This document shows, piece after piece, positions 9,216-17,718 of a DNA stretch of 64,000 bases. The stretch spans positions 1,497,227 to 1,561,226 of the forward strand of contig NZ_BMFH01000001.1 of NCBI RefSeq assembly GCF_014638095.1, in the 5' to 3' direction. Below the pieces are notes generated by a model, which did not search any database, was not told the DNA's origin, and saw nothing but the letters and a program-made list of their open reading frames with translations. This DNA is from Muriicola marianensis (lineage in GTDB: Bacteria > Bacteroidota > Bacteroidia > Flavobacteriales > Flavobacteriaceae). The position numbers and the translations under genes are program-made. The first letter of the stretch is position 1. Each line of letters begins with the position of its first letter.

Positions 9216-9244
9216 AGGACGAATGTACAAATTTTAATAAAAGC

Positions 9245-9252
9245 TATCTTTG
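9245..9252 (+). promoter_or_regulatory. Candidate -7 promoter box TATCTTTG
   Basis: An exact TANNTTTG match just ahead of the threonine dehydrogenase gene. Transcription would begin about 5-8 nt later, which makes the most upstream possible start codon (TTG 9250) unlikely and supports TTG 9280. Confidence 0.55.
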
Positions 9253-9279
9253 GGTCGAACTTCAATAATTCATCAGTTT

Positions 9280-10233
9280 TTGCAGAAATCCATACTCATT
9301 TTAGGGGCTTGCGGGCAGATAGGAACAGAACTTACCCTGGAACTTCGAAAGAAGTTCGGGAATGAGAACGTGATAGCCAGCGATATCAGGGAAGGTTCCG
9401 AAAGCCTCATGGAATCCGGACCCTTTGAGATCCTGGATGCTACCAGTTACGATGCCGTGGAGGATACGGTAATGCACTATGAGGTGGAGGAGGTATACCT
9501 CATGGCTGCCATGCTGAGTGCCACTGCTGAAAAATTCCCGGAACGGGCCTGGAACCTCAATATGAATTCCCTCTTCAACGTACTGAACCTGGCCAAGGAA
9601 AAGAAGATCGATAAGATCTTTTGGCCTTCCAGTATAGCGGTCTTCGGGAAAAATACCCCTAAGGAGAACACTCCCCAGCATACGCTGATGGAACCCAGTA
9701 CGGTGTACGGGATCAGTAAGCAGACAGGGGAAAGATGGTGTGCCTATTACCACGCAAAATACGGGGTTGACGTGCGCAGTGTACGCTTCCCTGGACTGAT
9801 CAGCTGGAAGACACAGCCCGGTGGGGGCACCACGGATTACGCAGTGGACATCTACATAAAAGCGCTGGAAGAAGGAAAGTATACCTGCTTCCTGAAAGAG
9901 GATACCACCTTACCCATGATGTATATGGAAGATGCCATCCGGGCCTCCATAGAATTGATGGAAAGCGATGGCGACAAACTGAGTATCCGGTCTTCCTACA
10001 ACCTGGGTGCCATGAGTTTTACCCCCGGGGAGATCGCTCGCAGCATTCAGGCTGTAGTCCCGGGATTCAAGATCGATTACGAACCGGATTTCAGGCAGGC
10101 CATCGCCGATTCATGGCCGGGCAGTATAGACGACTCCCAGGCCAGGAAGGACTGGGGTTGGAAACCCGAGTTTAACCTGGAGCGCACCACAGAGGAAATG
10201 ATCCGGGAACTCCGTGCCCTAAAGGGCAGATAA
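9280..10233 (+). CDS. L-threonine 3-dehydrogenase, short-chain (epimerase-like) type
   Basis: A 317-residue extended-SDR enzyme. NAD-binding GACGQIGTEL is at residues 8-17, SSIAVFGKNTP supplies the Ser, and the catalytic Y-x3-K is VYGISKQTGERW. The sequence PGLISWKTQPGGGTTDYAVD is characteristic of the GalE-like threonine dehydrogenases, which oxidise L-threonine to 2-amino-3-ketobutyrate using NAD. No ATG precedes the Rossmann motif; TTG 9280 is the best start because TTG 9250 overlaps the -7 box. The protein has no signal peptide and is cytoplasmic. It converges with the RimK-fusion gene, with 2 bp between the stops. Confidence 0.85.
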   Translation: MQKSILILGACGQIGTELTLELRKKFGNENVIASDIREGSESLMESGPFEILDATSYDAVEDTVMHYEVEEVYLMAAMLSATAEKFPERAWNLNMNSLFNVLNLAKEKKIDKIFWPSSIAVFGKNTPKENTPQHTLMEPSTVYGISKQTGERWCAYYHAKYGVDVRSVRFPGLISWKTQPGGGTTDYAVDIYIKALEEGKYTCFLKEDTTLPMMYMEDAIRASIELMESDGDKLSIRSSYNLGAMSFTPGEIARSIQAVVPGFKIDYEPDFRQAIADSWPGSIDDSQARKDWGWKPEFNLERTTEEMIRELRALKGR

Positions 10234-10235
10234 AC

Positions 10236-11600
10236 TCAATGATGAAATTTGAGCTTCTTTTCGATGGCGACGATCATGGCGTTGGCTATATCTTTCCCCG
10301 TTGCATTTTCTATCCCTTCGAGTCCGGGAGAGGAATTCACCTCCAGTAAGAGGGGGCCTTTATTCGACCTGATAATGTCTACCCCCGCCACGTGCAGATT
10401 GAAGATCTTGGCAGCCTTGATGGCCAGTTTTCGTTCTTCGGCCGTGATCTTGATCCTCGAGGCCCTGCCTCCCTGGTGAAGGTTGGCCCTGAATTCTCCT
10501 TTTTCGGCCTGCCTTTGCATGGACGCCACCACCTTGCCATTCACGACAAAACACCTTATGTCCTGCCCGTGGGCCTCCTTGATGAATTCCTGCACCAGGA
10601 TGTTGGTCTGTACACTCTTAAAAGCATTGATCACGCTTTCTGCTGCTTTGTTCGTCTCGGCCAGTACAACGCCTTTCCCCTGGGTGCTTTCCAATAGCTT
10701 GATGATCAACGGGGCCCCATTCACCATTTTGATGAGGTCCTTGGTATCCATGGGCGACTTGGCAAAGCCGGTGATGGGGATATGCAGGTCGTGCTTGGCA
10801 AATAGCTGGGAGGCGAAGAGTTTATCCCTCGACTGGCTGATGGCCTCCGCAGAATTCTGACAATACACCCCCAGAAAGTCGAACTGCCGGATCAGGGCGC
10901 AGCCGTAAAAGGTAACGGATGGTTTTATCCTGGGGATAACGGCATCGAACTCCTTCAGGATATCCCCTCCCCTGTAGCGGATCTCGGGCGAATGAGCGTC
11001 GAGTTTCATATAGGCCAACTCCACATTGAGGAAGACGATCTCATGGCCCCGGGCCTCAGCCGCCTCCATGAGCCGTTTATTGCTGTACAGCTCGGGATTG
11101 CTCGCCAGCAGGGCGATCTTCAAACCCGTTTTTTCCTTCATATAAGGGGCGTAGGAGATCGATATGCTCTCATCGGAAAAGGTTTGCAAAAGGCAGGACT
11201 TGGCGGGATTTACCATATATCGGCCATTGAGGGCCTCCCTGCCCAGCAGCATCCTGAATTCCATGGTATCCCTGTTGGCCAGGGTGAGTTCAATGTCGAA
11301 TGAATCCTCTCCAAGGGTGACCGCCGTGCGGATCACAAATCGTTCCTCCGAAATACCGCTAGAACTCTTTACGATACGCCTGTCTACGAGTTTCGCCTCG
11401 CATTCAAGGGTGATACTGCGATTGTCCTGTACCGGGTTTACCTCGAATTTCACCCAGTCCTGGTTCCTCTTTCTGATCACAGTGATATTGCTGGCCTGGA
11501 TGGAGGAGGTCTTCGCCCCTGAATCAACCCTAGCCTTTATGGCCGGTATACCCAGGTCCTTGAAGACACACCATTCCTCACTGCCTATGATCTTTAACAT
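10236..11600 (-). CDS. rimK: RimB-like protease domain fused to RimK-like ATP-grasp ligase
   Basis: A 454-residue two-domain protein. Residues 1 to about 150 are the 'ATP-dependent zinc protease'/RimB-type retropepsin-like domain, with the Asp motif [12 protein letters not shown] (D26) and [16 protein letters not shown]. Residues from about 160 to 450 are an ATP-grasp ligase of the RimK family: [20 protein letters not shown] starts it, with [12 protein letters not shown] as the ATP loop, [18 protein letters not shown], and [15 protein letters not shown] for metal binding. RimK adds glutamates to the C-terminus of ribosomal protein S6; in Pseudomonas a separate RimB can remove or process the tail. 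Here both activities would lie in one chain. The substrate is inferred. Confidence 0.85.
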   Translation of the reverse strand: MLKIIGSEEWCVFKDLGIPAIKARVDSGAKTSSIQASNITVIRKRNQDWVKFEVNPVQDNRSITLECEAKLVDRRIVKSSSGISEERFVIRTAVTLGEDSFDIELTLANRDTMEFRMLLGREALNGRYMVNPAKSCLLQTFSDESISISYAPYMKEKTGLKIALLASNPELYSNKRLMEAAEARGHEIVFLNVELAYMKLDAHSPEIRYRGGDILKEFDAVIPRIKPSVTFYGCALIRQFDFLGVYCQNSAEAISQSRDKLFASQLFAKHDLHIPITGFAKSPMDTKDLIKMVNGAPLIIKLLESTQGKGVVLAETNKAAESVINAFKSVQTNILVQEFIKEAHGQDIRCFVVNGKVVASMQRQAEKGEFRANLHQGGRASRIKITAEERKLAIKAAKIFNLHVAGVDIIRSNKGPLLLEVNSSPGLEGIENATGKDIANAMIVAIEKKLKFHH

Positions 11601-11664
11601 GGAAGTACATTTTGAAAAGGCACGAAATAAAAGGGATCAATACGATTTAGATTGCTCATGAAGA

Positions 11665-12081
11665 TCAGGAAACAAAAACTTGTTTTGCTTCTTTGAAACA
11701 CTTGAACTCCACCACGTAGCCATTGGGATCCTCCACGAAGAAAGACCTATGTTCCCCTGCTTTGTCTTTCAGGAAAGTGATAGCCTCCGTCATGCCCTCT
11801 ACTTCTACCGAAAGTCTCTGGTGGATAGATTTCCAGGATTTCTCGTCAAGGATCACCCCAAAATGAAATGAAGGCAAGACCTGGTCACCAAATTTGTAGG
11901 ACTTATAGACAAAATTGAACTCTCCTGATTTGGTGAAAGTGATCTGGTTCCCGTAAAGGTCGATATCTGCCCACTGGGTAGAATGCCTTCCCAGTTTGGC
12001 TCCCACGACATCCACGTAAAAGGCTTTTGTCTTGGTCACACTGTAACAGGGCAGGGCGAGGTGAAAGGCGCTGTGTTTCAT
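11665..12081 (-). CDS. VOC (glyoxalase/dioxygenase-fold) protein
   Basis: A 138-residue single VOC module. H7 and E128 are candidate metal ligands, in MKHSAFHLALPCYSVTKTKA and FVEDPNGYVVEFKCFK; the second segment is the classic C-terminal VOC motif. GVILDEKSWKSIHQRL marks the middle helix. Family members isomerise, cleave or bind small molecules with a divalent metal; the substrate here is unknown. It is the last gene of the polyamine operon, 27 bp after the acidic protein, though a link to polyamine metabolism is not shown. Confidence 0.75.
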   Translation of the reverse strand: MKHSAFHLALPCYSVTKTKAFYVDVVGAKLGRHSTQWADIDLYGNQITFTKSGEFNFVYKSYKFGDQVLPSFHFGVILDEKSWKSIHQRLSVEVEGMTEAITFLKDKAGEHRSFFVEDPNGYVVEFKCFKEAKQVFVS

Positions 12082-12108
12082 AAAAAAAGGCTGTTGGATA
12101 GTCGTTGA

Positions 12109-12420
12109 TTAATCGTCCTGATCCTCCTCATCGTCCTCGATCTCCACGTCAGGTATGGCATCCGGATCATCGTCATCAAAATCCTCGTAATCGTCCTCAT
12201 CGTAATTCGCCATGGTGACTTCGAGTTTCGCACTGATCTTGACCAGGTATTTGGTGTCATCTGTAGTTACCTCTACAGCCTCTATCCGCTCTCCATTGGC
12301 GTTCTTGAAGGTGATAATATGAGCATCGTCATACCCGTCGGGATACTTCTCCACAAGGAGTTTGAGCACCTCCGGTGTCAGCTTCTTAAAATCTACTATG
12401 ACTCTCTTTAAATTATCCAT
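12109..12420 (-). CDS. Small protein with highly acidic C-terminal tail
   Basis: A 103-residue protein. Residues 1-72 form a compact alpha/beta domain (VIVDFKKLTPEVLKLLVEKY, then IEAVEVTTDDTKYLVKIS). From residue 73 on, nearly every residue is Asp or Glu, with few hydrophobics, so the tail is surely disordered and strongly anionic. I do not recognise the family. It starts 2 bp after the DHS-like gene, which implies coupled expression. The agmatinase in the same operon also ends in a short FDDDDE tail. An anionic tail could bind the cationic polyamines made by this operon, but that is speculation. Confidence 0.7.
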   Translation of the reverse strand: MDNLKRVIVDFKKLTPEVLKLLVEKYPDGYDDAHIITFKNANGERIEAVEVTTDDTKYLVKISAKLEVTMANYDEDDYEDFDDDDPDAIPDVEIEDDEEDQDD

Positions 12421-12422
12421 AA

Positions 12423-13394
12423 TTACATGTCTAAAAGATAAGCAAAAATAAGTGGTGCAACAATAGTGGCATCACTCTCTATGATAAATTTTGGAGTGTC
12501 TATTCCCAGCTTTCCCCAGGTGATCTTCTCATTGGGCACGGCACCTGAATAACTGCCGTAACTGGTGGTGCTGTCGCTGATCTGACAGAAGTAGCTCCAG
12601 AATGGCGTATCTGTGCGTTCCATATCCTGGTATAACATAGGCACCACGCAAATGGGAAAATCTCCGGCAATACCACCCCCAATCTGGAAGAATCCGATAC
12701 CCTTCCCGGAATTAGCCGTATACCAGTCGGCCAGGAAGGTCATATACTCTATCCCTGACTTTACGGTGGAGGCCTTAAGGTCTCCTTTCAGGACATAGGA
12801 GGCAAAGATATTGCCCATGGTGCTGTCTTCCCAGCCCGGGCAAACGATGGGCAGGTTCTTTTCCGCAGCCGCATACATCCATGAGTCTTTGACGTCTATT
12901 TCGTAATACTCTTCCAGTACACCGGACAATAACATCTGGTACATGTACTCATGAGGGAAATAGCGCTTTCCTTCCTTTTCGGCCTTTTTCCACAGGTCGT
13001 ATATGTGTGTTTGCAATCTGCGGAAGGCCTCTTCCTCAGGGATACAGGTATCGGTCACCCTGTTGAGCCCTTTTTCCAGCAGGTCCCATTCTTCCTGGGG
13101 GGTGAGGTCCCGGTAATTTGGCACCCTTTTGTAATGGGAATGGGCGACCAGGTTCATTAGGTCTTCCTCCAGGTTGGCTCCCGTACAGGAGATAATGTGC
13201 ACCTTGTCCTGCCGGATCATCTCGGCAAATATTTTCCCCAATTCGGCTGTACTCATCGCCCCGGCAAGGGAAACCAGCATTTTTGCCCCATTCTGAAGTT
13301 GCAATTCGTATCCCTTTGCCGCATCCACAAGGGCCGCCGCATTGAAATGCAGATAGTACTTCGAAATAAATTCTGAAATAGGTCCTTTACTCAT
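12423..13394 (-). CDS. Deoxyhypusine-synthase-like enzyme (probable polyamine aminobutyl transferase)
   Basis: A 323-residue NAD-dependent enzyme of the deoxyhypusine synthase family. NAD-site elements are SLAGAMSTAELGKIF (42-56), IISCTGANLEEDL (67-79) and FFQIGGGIAGDFP (235-247). The lysine that carries the aminobutyl group is conserved in NEKITWGKLGID (K295), as is the TDASLVFPL-like end (ESDATIVAPL). From memory of human DHS, the catalytic KHH segment and two substrate Asp residues before WGK are replaced here. Bacteria lack eIF5A, so the acceptor must differ; homospermidine formation from putrescine is the likeliest role. ATG 13394 overlaps the end of the agmatinase gene by 8 bp; the longer frame to 13481 lies inside that gene. 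Confidence 0.85.
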   Translation of the reverse strand: MSKGPISEFISKYYLHFNAAALVDAAKGYELQLQNGAKMLVSLAGAMSTAELGKIFAEMIRQDKVHIISCTGANLEEDLMNLVAHSHYKRVPNYRDLTPQEEWDLLEKGLNRVTDTCIPEEEAFRRLQTHIYDLWKKAEKEGKRYFPHEYMYQMLLSGVLEEYYEIDVKDSWMYAAAEKNLPIVCPGWEDSTMGNIFASYVLKGDLKASTVKSGIEYMTFLADWYTANSGKGIGFFQIGGGIAGDFPICVVPMLYQDMERTDTPFWSYFCQISDSTTSYGSYSGAVPNEKITWGKLGIDTPKFIIESDATIVAPLIFAYLLDM

Positions 13395-14331
13395 CGTCAT
13401 CGTCAAATTTTTGAGCGGGAGCGCTGTTCCCGCCGATTGTGTTATCATAGGTATTGTCATATTCATCCTCCACGGCCTCATCGATGAATTTATAGCTCAG
13501 CATTTTATAGTACAGTTTTGCCGCCAGGAAGTCTGAGGATCTGTCCAGGTCGTTGGGGCAAAGCTCAACGATGTCAAAACCGACCACATTTTTCTCCTCA
13601 AAAACCTGCTTGAGGAAGTCCAGGGTCTCGTACCAGAGAAGTCCACCCGGTTCGGGAGTCCCCGTGGAAGGCATAATGGAAGGGTCGAGGGCGTCGAGAT
13701 CAAAAGTAATAAAGACATTATCTGTAAGCAATTCTATGACCTTGTCCGTCCAGTATTCGTCCTCGACCATCTCATGGGCAAAAAAGGTCTTTTCCGTATC
13801 CATGACGGTCATTTCGATGGCGTCCATACTGCGAATGCCGACCTGCACCAGGTTGGTTTGCTGACTGGCCTCGTATACCGCACATGCGTGGTTGTATGGG
13901 GTGCCGTCGTAGGATTCCCTCAGGTCTGCGTGGGCATCGATATGCAGCACGGTGAGGTTTTCAAAGCACTCGTTAAAAGCCCGGATAGAACCTATTGAAA
14001 TGGAGTGTTCCCCTCCGATAAGGGTAACAAATTTGTTTCTCTTGATGTACTCCTTGGTGATCTTATGTACACTGTTGACCATGGTCTCCGGGGAGGAGAG
14101 CTCGCTAACAGGCTCTGTTACGTACACCCCTTGTTGGTACACCTCAGTACCCGTCTCAATATCGTACAGTTCCATATTTTCTGAAGCCTCGAGCAAGGCA
14201 TCGGGACCTTTGTCCGCACCTTTGCCCCAAGTACTGGTACCGTCATAAGGTACGGGGATCAACACGACTTTCGATTTCTCGAGCTGTGCAAATTCGTCCG
14301 GAATTCCAGCGTAATTCCTAGATTTCTTCAT
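13387..14331 (-). CDS. speB: Agmatinase / ureohydrolase-family enzyme
   Basis: A 314-residue ureohydrolase. The binuclear manganese ligands are visible: H109 in GGEHS, D132, H134 and D136 in HIDAHADLRES, and two Asp in TFDLDALDPS. It most likely hydrolyses agmatine to putrescine and urea, taking the product of the arginine decarboxylase just upstream, whose gene it overlaps by 14 bp. After the catalytic domain there is an extra C-terminal extension, disordered and acidic, ending in FDDDDE. Arginase or guanidinobutyrase activity cannot be excluded by sequence, but the neighbours favour agmatine. The last codons overlap the DHS-like gene's start in a GATGAGTAA arrangement. Confidence 0.9.
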   Translation of the reverse strand: MKKSRNYAGIPDEFAQLEKSKVVLIPVPYDGTSTWGKGADKGPDALLEASENMELYDIETGTEVYQQGVYVTEPVSELSSPETMVNSVHKITKEYIKRNKFVTLIGGEHSISIGSIRAFNECFENLTVLHIDAHADLRESYDGTPYNHACAVYEASQQTNLVQVGIRSMDAIEMTVMDTEKTFFAHEMVEDEYWTDKVIELLTDNVFITFDLDALDPSIMPSTGTPEPGGLLWYETLDFLKQVFEEKNVVGFDIVELCPNDLDRSSDFLAAKLYYKMLSYKFIDEAVEDEYDNTYDNTIGGNSAPAQKFDDDDE

Positions 14332-15718
14332 ATCCTAAAATTTTAAGCATGTCCGATGCTTTTTGTTGTTCGCTAAACAGTTTGGTGGTCAGTTCACCCT
14401 TCTTATTCCGGTCAATCAGGACGTGTTTTGGGGTGGGGATCAGGCAGTGCTGTAACCCTCCAAACCCGCCGATTGATTCCTGGTAGGCGCCGGTGTTAAA
14501 GAAGCCTATATACAGGGGTTGATCCCTTTTATACTTGGGCAGATAGATGGCGTTCATGTCCTGAATACTGTTGTAGTAATCATCGCTGTCACAGGTGAGT
14601 CCGCCCAGCAGTACGCGTTCATACTGGTCGTGCCAGCGATTGATGGGCAGCATGATAAACCGCTTGTTGATCGCCCAGGAGTCGGGTAAGGTGGTGATGA
14701 AACTGGAGTCGATCATATTCCATTTCTCCCGGTCGTTCTGCTGTTTCTGGTAGAGCACCTCATAGATCGCCCCTCCGCTTTCCCCCACGGTAAAACTTCC
14801 GAATTCCGTAAAGATATTGGGTACAGGCACGTCTGCCTCCTTGCAGGCGGTATTGATTTGGTTAATGATCTCATCCACCATGTATTCATAATCGTATTCA
14901 AAGGCCAGGGAGTTCTTTGTAGGGAACCCACCTCCAATATTCAGGCTGTCCAGGGAAGGGCAGATCTTCTTCAGCCTTGTGTAGACCTTCATACATTTCA
15001 GCAGCTCGTTCCAGTAATAGGCATTGTCTCTGATCCCGGTGTTGATAAAGAAGTGCAGCATCTTAAGTTCTACCTTTTCATTGTCCCTTATCTGGTTTTC
15101 GTAGAAGGGGACTATATTTCGGTACCCGATCCCAAGACGAGAGGTATAGAACTCGAATTTAGGCTCTTCTTCCGATGCGATCCGTATCCCGATATTAAAG
15201 GGCTTATCGATCGCTTCGCTCAGCAGTTCGATCTCCTCGTAATTATCGATAACCGGGATACAGTTATGATGGCCTCCGTTGATCAGATCAGCAATGTTCT
15301 GAATATAGAGGTCGCGTTTAAACCCATTGCAGATCACGTAGGTATTATCCTTGATCTTGCCTTCCTTTTTCAGCTGGTTGACGATGTTGATGTCAAAGGC
15401 TGAGGAGGTCTCTATATGTATGTCATTTTTGAGGGCCTCGTGGAGCACGTACTCGAAATGAGAGCTTTTGGTACAGTAACAATAGATGTATTTGCCTTTG
15501 TACTTATGTCTTTCAATGGCCTTCGCGAACCATTCCTTGGCCCTGTTGATATTCCTGGAGATCTTTGGGAGATAGGTAAATTTAAGGGGGGTACCATACT
15601 GCTCCACCAGTGACATCAGAGGGATACCATGAAACTGCAGGTTGTCCTCGTCAAGTGTGAATTCCTCCTGGGGAAAATAATAGGTTTGATCGATCAGATC
15701 AATGTATTTGATGTTCAT
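14318..15718 (-). CDS. speA: Arginine decarboxylase, PLP fold III type
   Basis: A 466-residue fold III PLP decarboxylase that turns arginine into agmatine. The PLP lysine is K84 in IYCYCTKSSHFEYVL, the glycine-rich phosphate loop is LNIGGGFPTKN, and a CDSDDYY segment corresponds to the catalytic Cys/Asp region. It is shorter than the roughly 630-residue E. coli SpeA and resembles the compact forms found in Bacteroidota. It is the first gene of a tightly packed operon: it overlaps the agmatinase, which overlaps the DHS-like enzyme. A 250-bp A+T-rich region lies upstream. Specificity for arginine over ornithine or diaminopimelate is inferred from the agmatinase neighbour. Confidence 0.88.
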   Translation of the reverse strand: MNIKYIDLIDQTYYFPQEEFTLDEDNLQFHGIPLMSLVEQYGTPLKFTYLPKISRNINRAKEWFAKAIERHKYKGKYIYCYCTKSSHFEYVLHEALKNDIHIETSSAFDINIVNQLKKEGKIKDNTYVICNGFKRDLYIQNIADLINGGHHNCIPVIDNYEEIELLSEAIDKPFNIGIRIASEEEPKFEFYTSRLGIGYRNIVPFYENQIRDNEKVELKMLHFFINTGIRDNAYYWNELLKCMKVYTRLKKICPSLDSLNIGGGFPTKNSLAFEYDYEYMVDEIINQINTACKEADVPVPNIFTEFGSFTVGESGGAIYEVLYQKQQNDREKWNMIDSSFITTLPDSWAINKRFIMLPINRWHDQYERVLLGGLTCDSDDYYNSIQDMNAIYLPKYKRDQPLYIGFFNTGAYQESIGGFGGLQHCLIPTPKHVLIDRNKKGELTTKLFSEQQKASDMLKILGYEEI

Positions 15719-15969
15719 TAAATGAATTGTGGATTTATAGGGTTCTTATACGCATTTCTTTAAATCAGCCCTCTGTACAAGCGCCGGTCAGATACCTTGA
15801 GTACACGGTGTAAATGAAATCAAAAAAAAATAAAATTCAGGGATTTTAAGACAATTTTCTAAGTTGTAATATAGATATAATATATAGCGGTATAATATAG
15901 AGAATACACCATAAGAATCCAATGCCACATTAGAGATAATTCGTATCTTGAAAGACCAATCCCGATCCC
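15719..15969. promoter_or_regulatory. Divergent A+T-rich intergenic region (speA / exported protein)
   Basis: A 251-bp gap between divergent genes. Its right half (about 15840-15915) is strongly A+T-rich, with repeated TATAATATA-like units at about 15879-15902 and a small inverted repeat, ACAA-TTTTCTAAG-TTGT. No exact TANNTTTG box was found for speA. For the plus-strand gene the nearest resemblance is TATCTTG about 20 bp before its ATG. Both genes must be driven from here, but I cannot place the start sites. Confidence 0.4.
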
Positions 15970-16680
15970 ATGAAACGTATATTTCTGCGCTTGCTCTCAG
16001 GTGGACTTATCTGCCTGTTTTCAGCAACCCTGTATGCCCAGCCTGAAGCAGGGGTTTATTCAGGGACAGACCCTGAGGATCCCGCTAAGGTGCATGAAGT
16101 CAAAATCAATGACAAGTATCTGGTATATACGGAATACACGAAGGCTCCTGATTTCATTCGTACCAGGGGTGGATTTTTTGAAGCAGATGGAACTTCACTC
16201 AAGGTGGATCTCGAATTCAATTCGGCTTATGAGCGGGATTCGGTGAAAACGCTCAGCCTGGCCTATGAAATGGATGGGGATAACCTAGTACTTGATGAGG
16301 GCAGGCCCATAACCCTGACCAGAGTTCCCGGCCTAAATCAAGACCTGGATGGCACCTGGCTTTTCGCTACCCGGGGTCCGGATACCGGGCAGGAACGCAG
16401 AGGAGATTCAAATCCGCGCAAGACCTTAAAATTTCTAATAGACGGACATTTTCAATGGATAGCCTACCACACGGAAACCATGAGGTTCTCAGGCACCGGA
16501 GGAGGAGCTTATACGGCCAGGGACGGTAAGTATACCGAAAACATAGAGTACTTCTCAAGAGATAACAGCAGGGTGGGCGCCGTTTTGGAATTTAATTACG
16601 AACGAAAAGGGGACGACTGGCATCATACCGGCAACAACAGCAGGGGTGAACCCATGTACGAGATCTGGTCGATCCGGTAA
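15970..16680 (+). CDS. Exported protein of unknown function
   Basis: A 236-residue protein with a clear signal peptide (MKRIFLRLLSGGLICLFSATLYAQ). The mature part is beta-rich with two similar halves: GVYSGTDPEDPAKVHEVKIN with DKYLVYTEYTKAPDFIRTRG, and GTWLFATRGPDTGQ with TGGGAYTARDGKYTENIEYF. The G-G-x-Y/F-x-x-x-x-G-x-Y-T-E pattern resembles periplasmic beta-barrel (lipocalin-like) proteins of Bacteroidota. I do not recognise a named family and no active site is evident. It diverges from speA and converges with moaC, whose stop lies 5 bp after its own. Confidence 0.65.
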   Translation: MKRIFLRLLSGGLICLFSATLYAQPEAGVYSGTDPEDPAKVHEVKINDKYLVYTEYTKAPDFIRTRGGFFEADGTSLKVDLEFNSAYERDSVKTLSLAYEMDGDNLVLDEGRPITLTRVPGLNQDLDGTWLFATRGPDTGQERRGDSNPRKTLKFLIDGHFQWIAYHTETMRFSGTGGGAYTARDGKYTENIEYFSRDNSRVGAVLEFNYERKGDDWHHTGNNSRGEPMYEIWSIR

Positions 16681-16685
16681 TGGCG

Positions 16686-17114
16686 TTATAGGTTGTCTAT
16701 ATCTGATTTTCCTCCTGTCTTTTTCAGGAGTTTGATATTTCTGATCTCCACGCCTTTATCGATGGGTTTAAGCATGTCGTACATATTCAGTGCAACGATG
16801 CTGGCGCCATGCATAGCCTCCACCTCCACCCCTGTCTTGTAGTGGGTCTTTACCGTAATGAGGATACGGATCTGGAGTCTGTCGATTTCGTAATGGATAT
16901 CCGTGTATTCGATCGGTAACGGGTGGCAGTCCGGGAGGAGATCTGCAGTTTTCTTGACCCCAAGAAGGCCTGCGGCGCGACTCATCTCAAAGACATCTCC
17001 TTTGGGAACTTTCCCTTCCTGGATGGCCTTGATGGTTTCCTGCTTGCTGACTTCAACAACTGCCTGGGCAATGGCCGTCCTCAATGTGCTTGATTTATGT
17101 GTAATATCTACCAT
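16686..17114 (-). CDS. moaC: Cyclic pyranopterin monophosphate synthase MoaC
   Basis: A 142-residue cytoplasmic enzyme that, after MoaA, converts the GTP-derived 3',8-cyclo intermediate to cyclic pyranopterin monophosphate in molybdenum cofactor synthesis. Family hallmarks: VDITHKSSTLRTAIA at the N-terminus, CHPLPIEYTDI, the core GVEVEAMHGASIVALNMYDM, then LKPIDKGVEIRNIKLLKKTG, which carries the conserved Asp/Lys pair. The end KTGGKSDIDNL is slightly short of many homologues. It follows moaE with a 3-bp gap, so the two form an operon; moaA, moaD and moeA are not in the window. Confidence 0.93.
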   Translation of the reverse strand: MVDITHKSSTLRTAIAQAVVEVSKQETIKAIQEGKVPKGDVFEMSRAAGLLGVKKTADLLPDCHPLPIEYTDIHYEIDRLQIRILITVKTHYKTGVEVEAMHGASIVALNMYDMLKPIDKGVEIRNIKLLKKTGGKSDIDNL

Positions 17115-17117
17115 AGC

Positions 17118-17561
17118 TCAGGTGTTGACCTTCCATTGATAGGATTCATCATCAAAGACCTCTTTACCGAAAACCGGGACCTCTGCTTTGATCGCTTCCA
17201 CCACATAGTGCAGGGCTTCAAAGACCACCTTCCTGTGCGGACTGGAGACAAAGACAAAGAGGCAGATCTCCCCGGCCTCTACCCTGCCCAGACTGTGATA
17301 AATGTGCATGCAGCTGAGGTCGAATTTCTCGAAAGTAGCCTCCCTGATCTCATGGAATTTCTGGTTAGCCATGGCTTCATAGGCCGAATAGTCGATAGCC
17401 TTCACTTCTTTTCCGTCAATCACGTCGGCCCTCACCTGCCCCAGGAAGATATCGTGGGCCCCAATCCCGGTCTTCGACTGGTGTTTGGCGATGGAATTAG
17501 CGATGAATTCCGGCGTTACAGGACCTTCAACAAAGACGTTCTTTATCTTTGGATTAGCCAT
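17118..17561 (-). CDS. moaE: Molybdopterin synthase catalytic subunit MoaE
   Basis: A 147-residue protein. MoaE forms a heterotetramer with MoaD and moves sulfur to cyclic pyranopterin monophosphate, giving molybdopterin. Motifs: GIGAHDIFLGQVRAD, DYSAYEAMANQKFHEI, IYHSLGRVEAGEICLFVFVS, HRKVVFEALHYVVEAIKAEV, and the catalytic Lys in PVFGKEVF. The start is ATG 17561 (MANPKIKNVF); the frame continues upstream to 17654 but those residues look non-coding and overlap the divergent region. A TACCTTCG element reading toward the gene resembles a -7 box with one mismatch. Confidence 0.93.
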   Translation of the reverse strand: MANPKIKNVFVEGPVTPEFIANSIAKHQSKTGIGAHDIFLGQVRADVIDGKEVKAIDYSAYEAMANQKFHEIREATFEKFDLSCMHIYHSLGRVEAGEICLFVFVSSPHRKVVFEALHYVVEAIKAEVPVFGKEVFDDESYQWKVNT

Positions 17562-17688
17562 TTTAATTGGGTTTCTCACGAAGGTAAAGAGAATTTTACG
17601 ATTACAATGCCGGCTGATCGCCAAAAGATATTCAGGCCGGAATCCCCCATCCAAAATTCAGACCGACCCAACCAAACCCGGGAAAACT

Positions 17689-17696
17689 TACATTTG
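17689..17696 (+). promoter_or_regulatory. Candidate -7 promoter box TACATTTG
   Basis: An exact TANNTTTG match 22 bp before the ATG of the GH3 gene. No convincing -33 TTTG is seen. Confidence 0.5.
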
Positions 17697-17718
17697 TAAC
17701 AAACACCTGTTGTCATAT

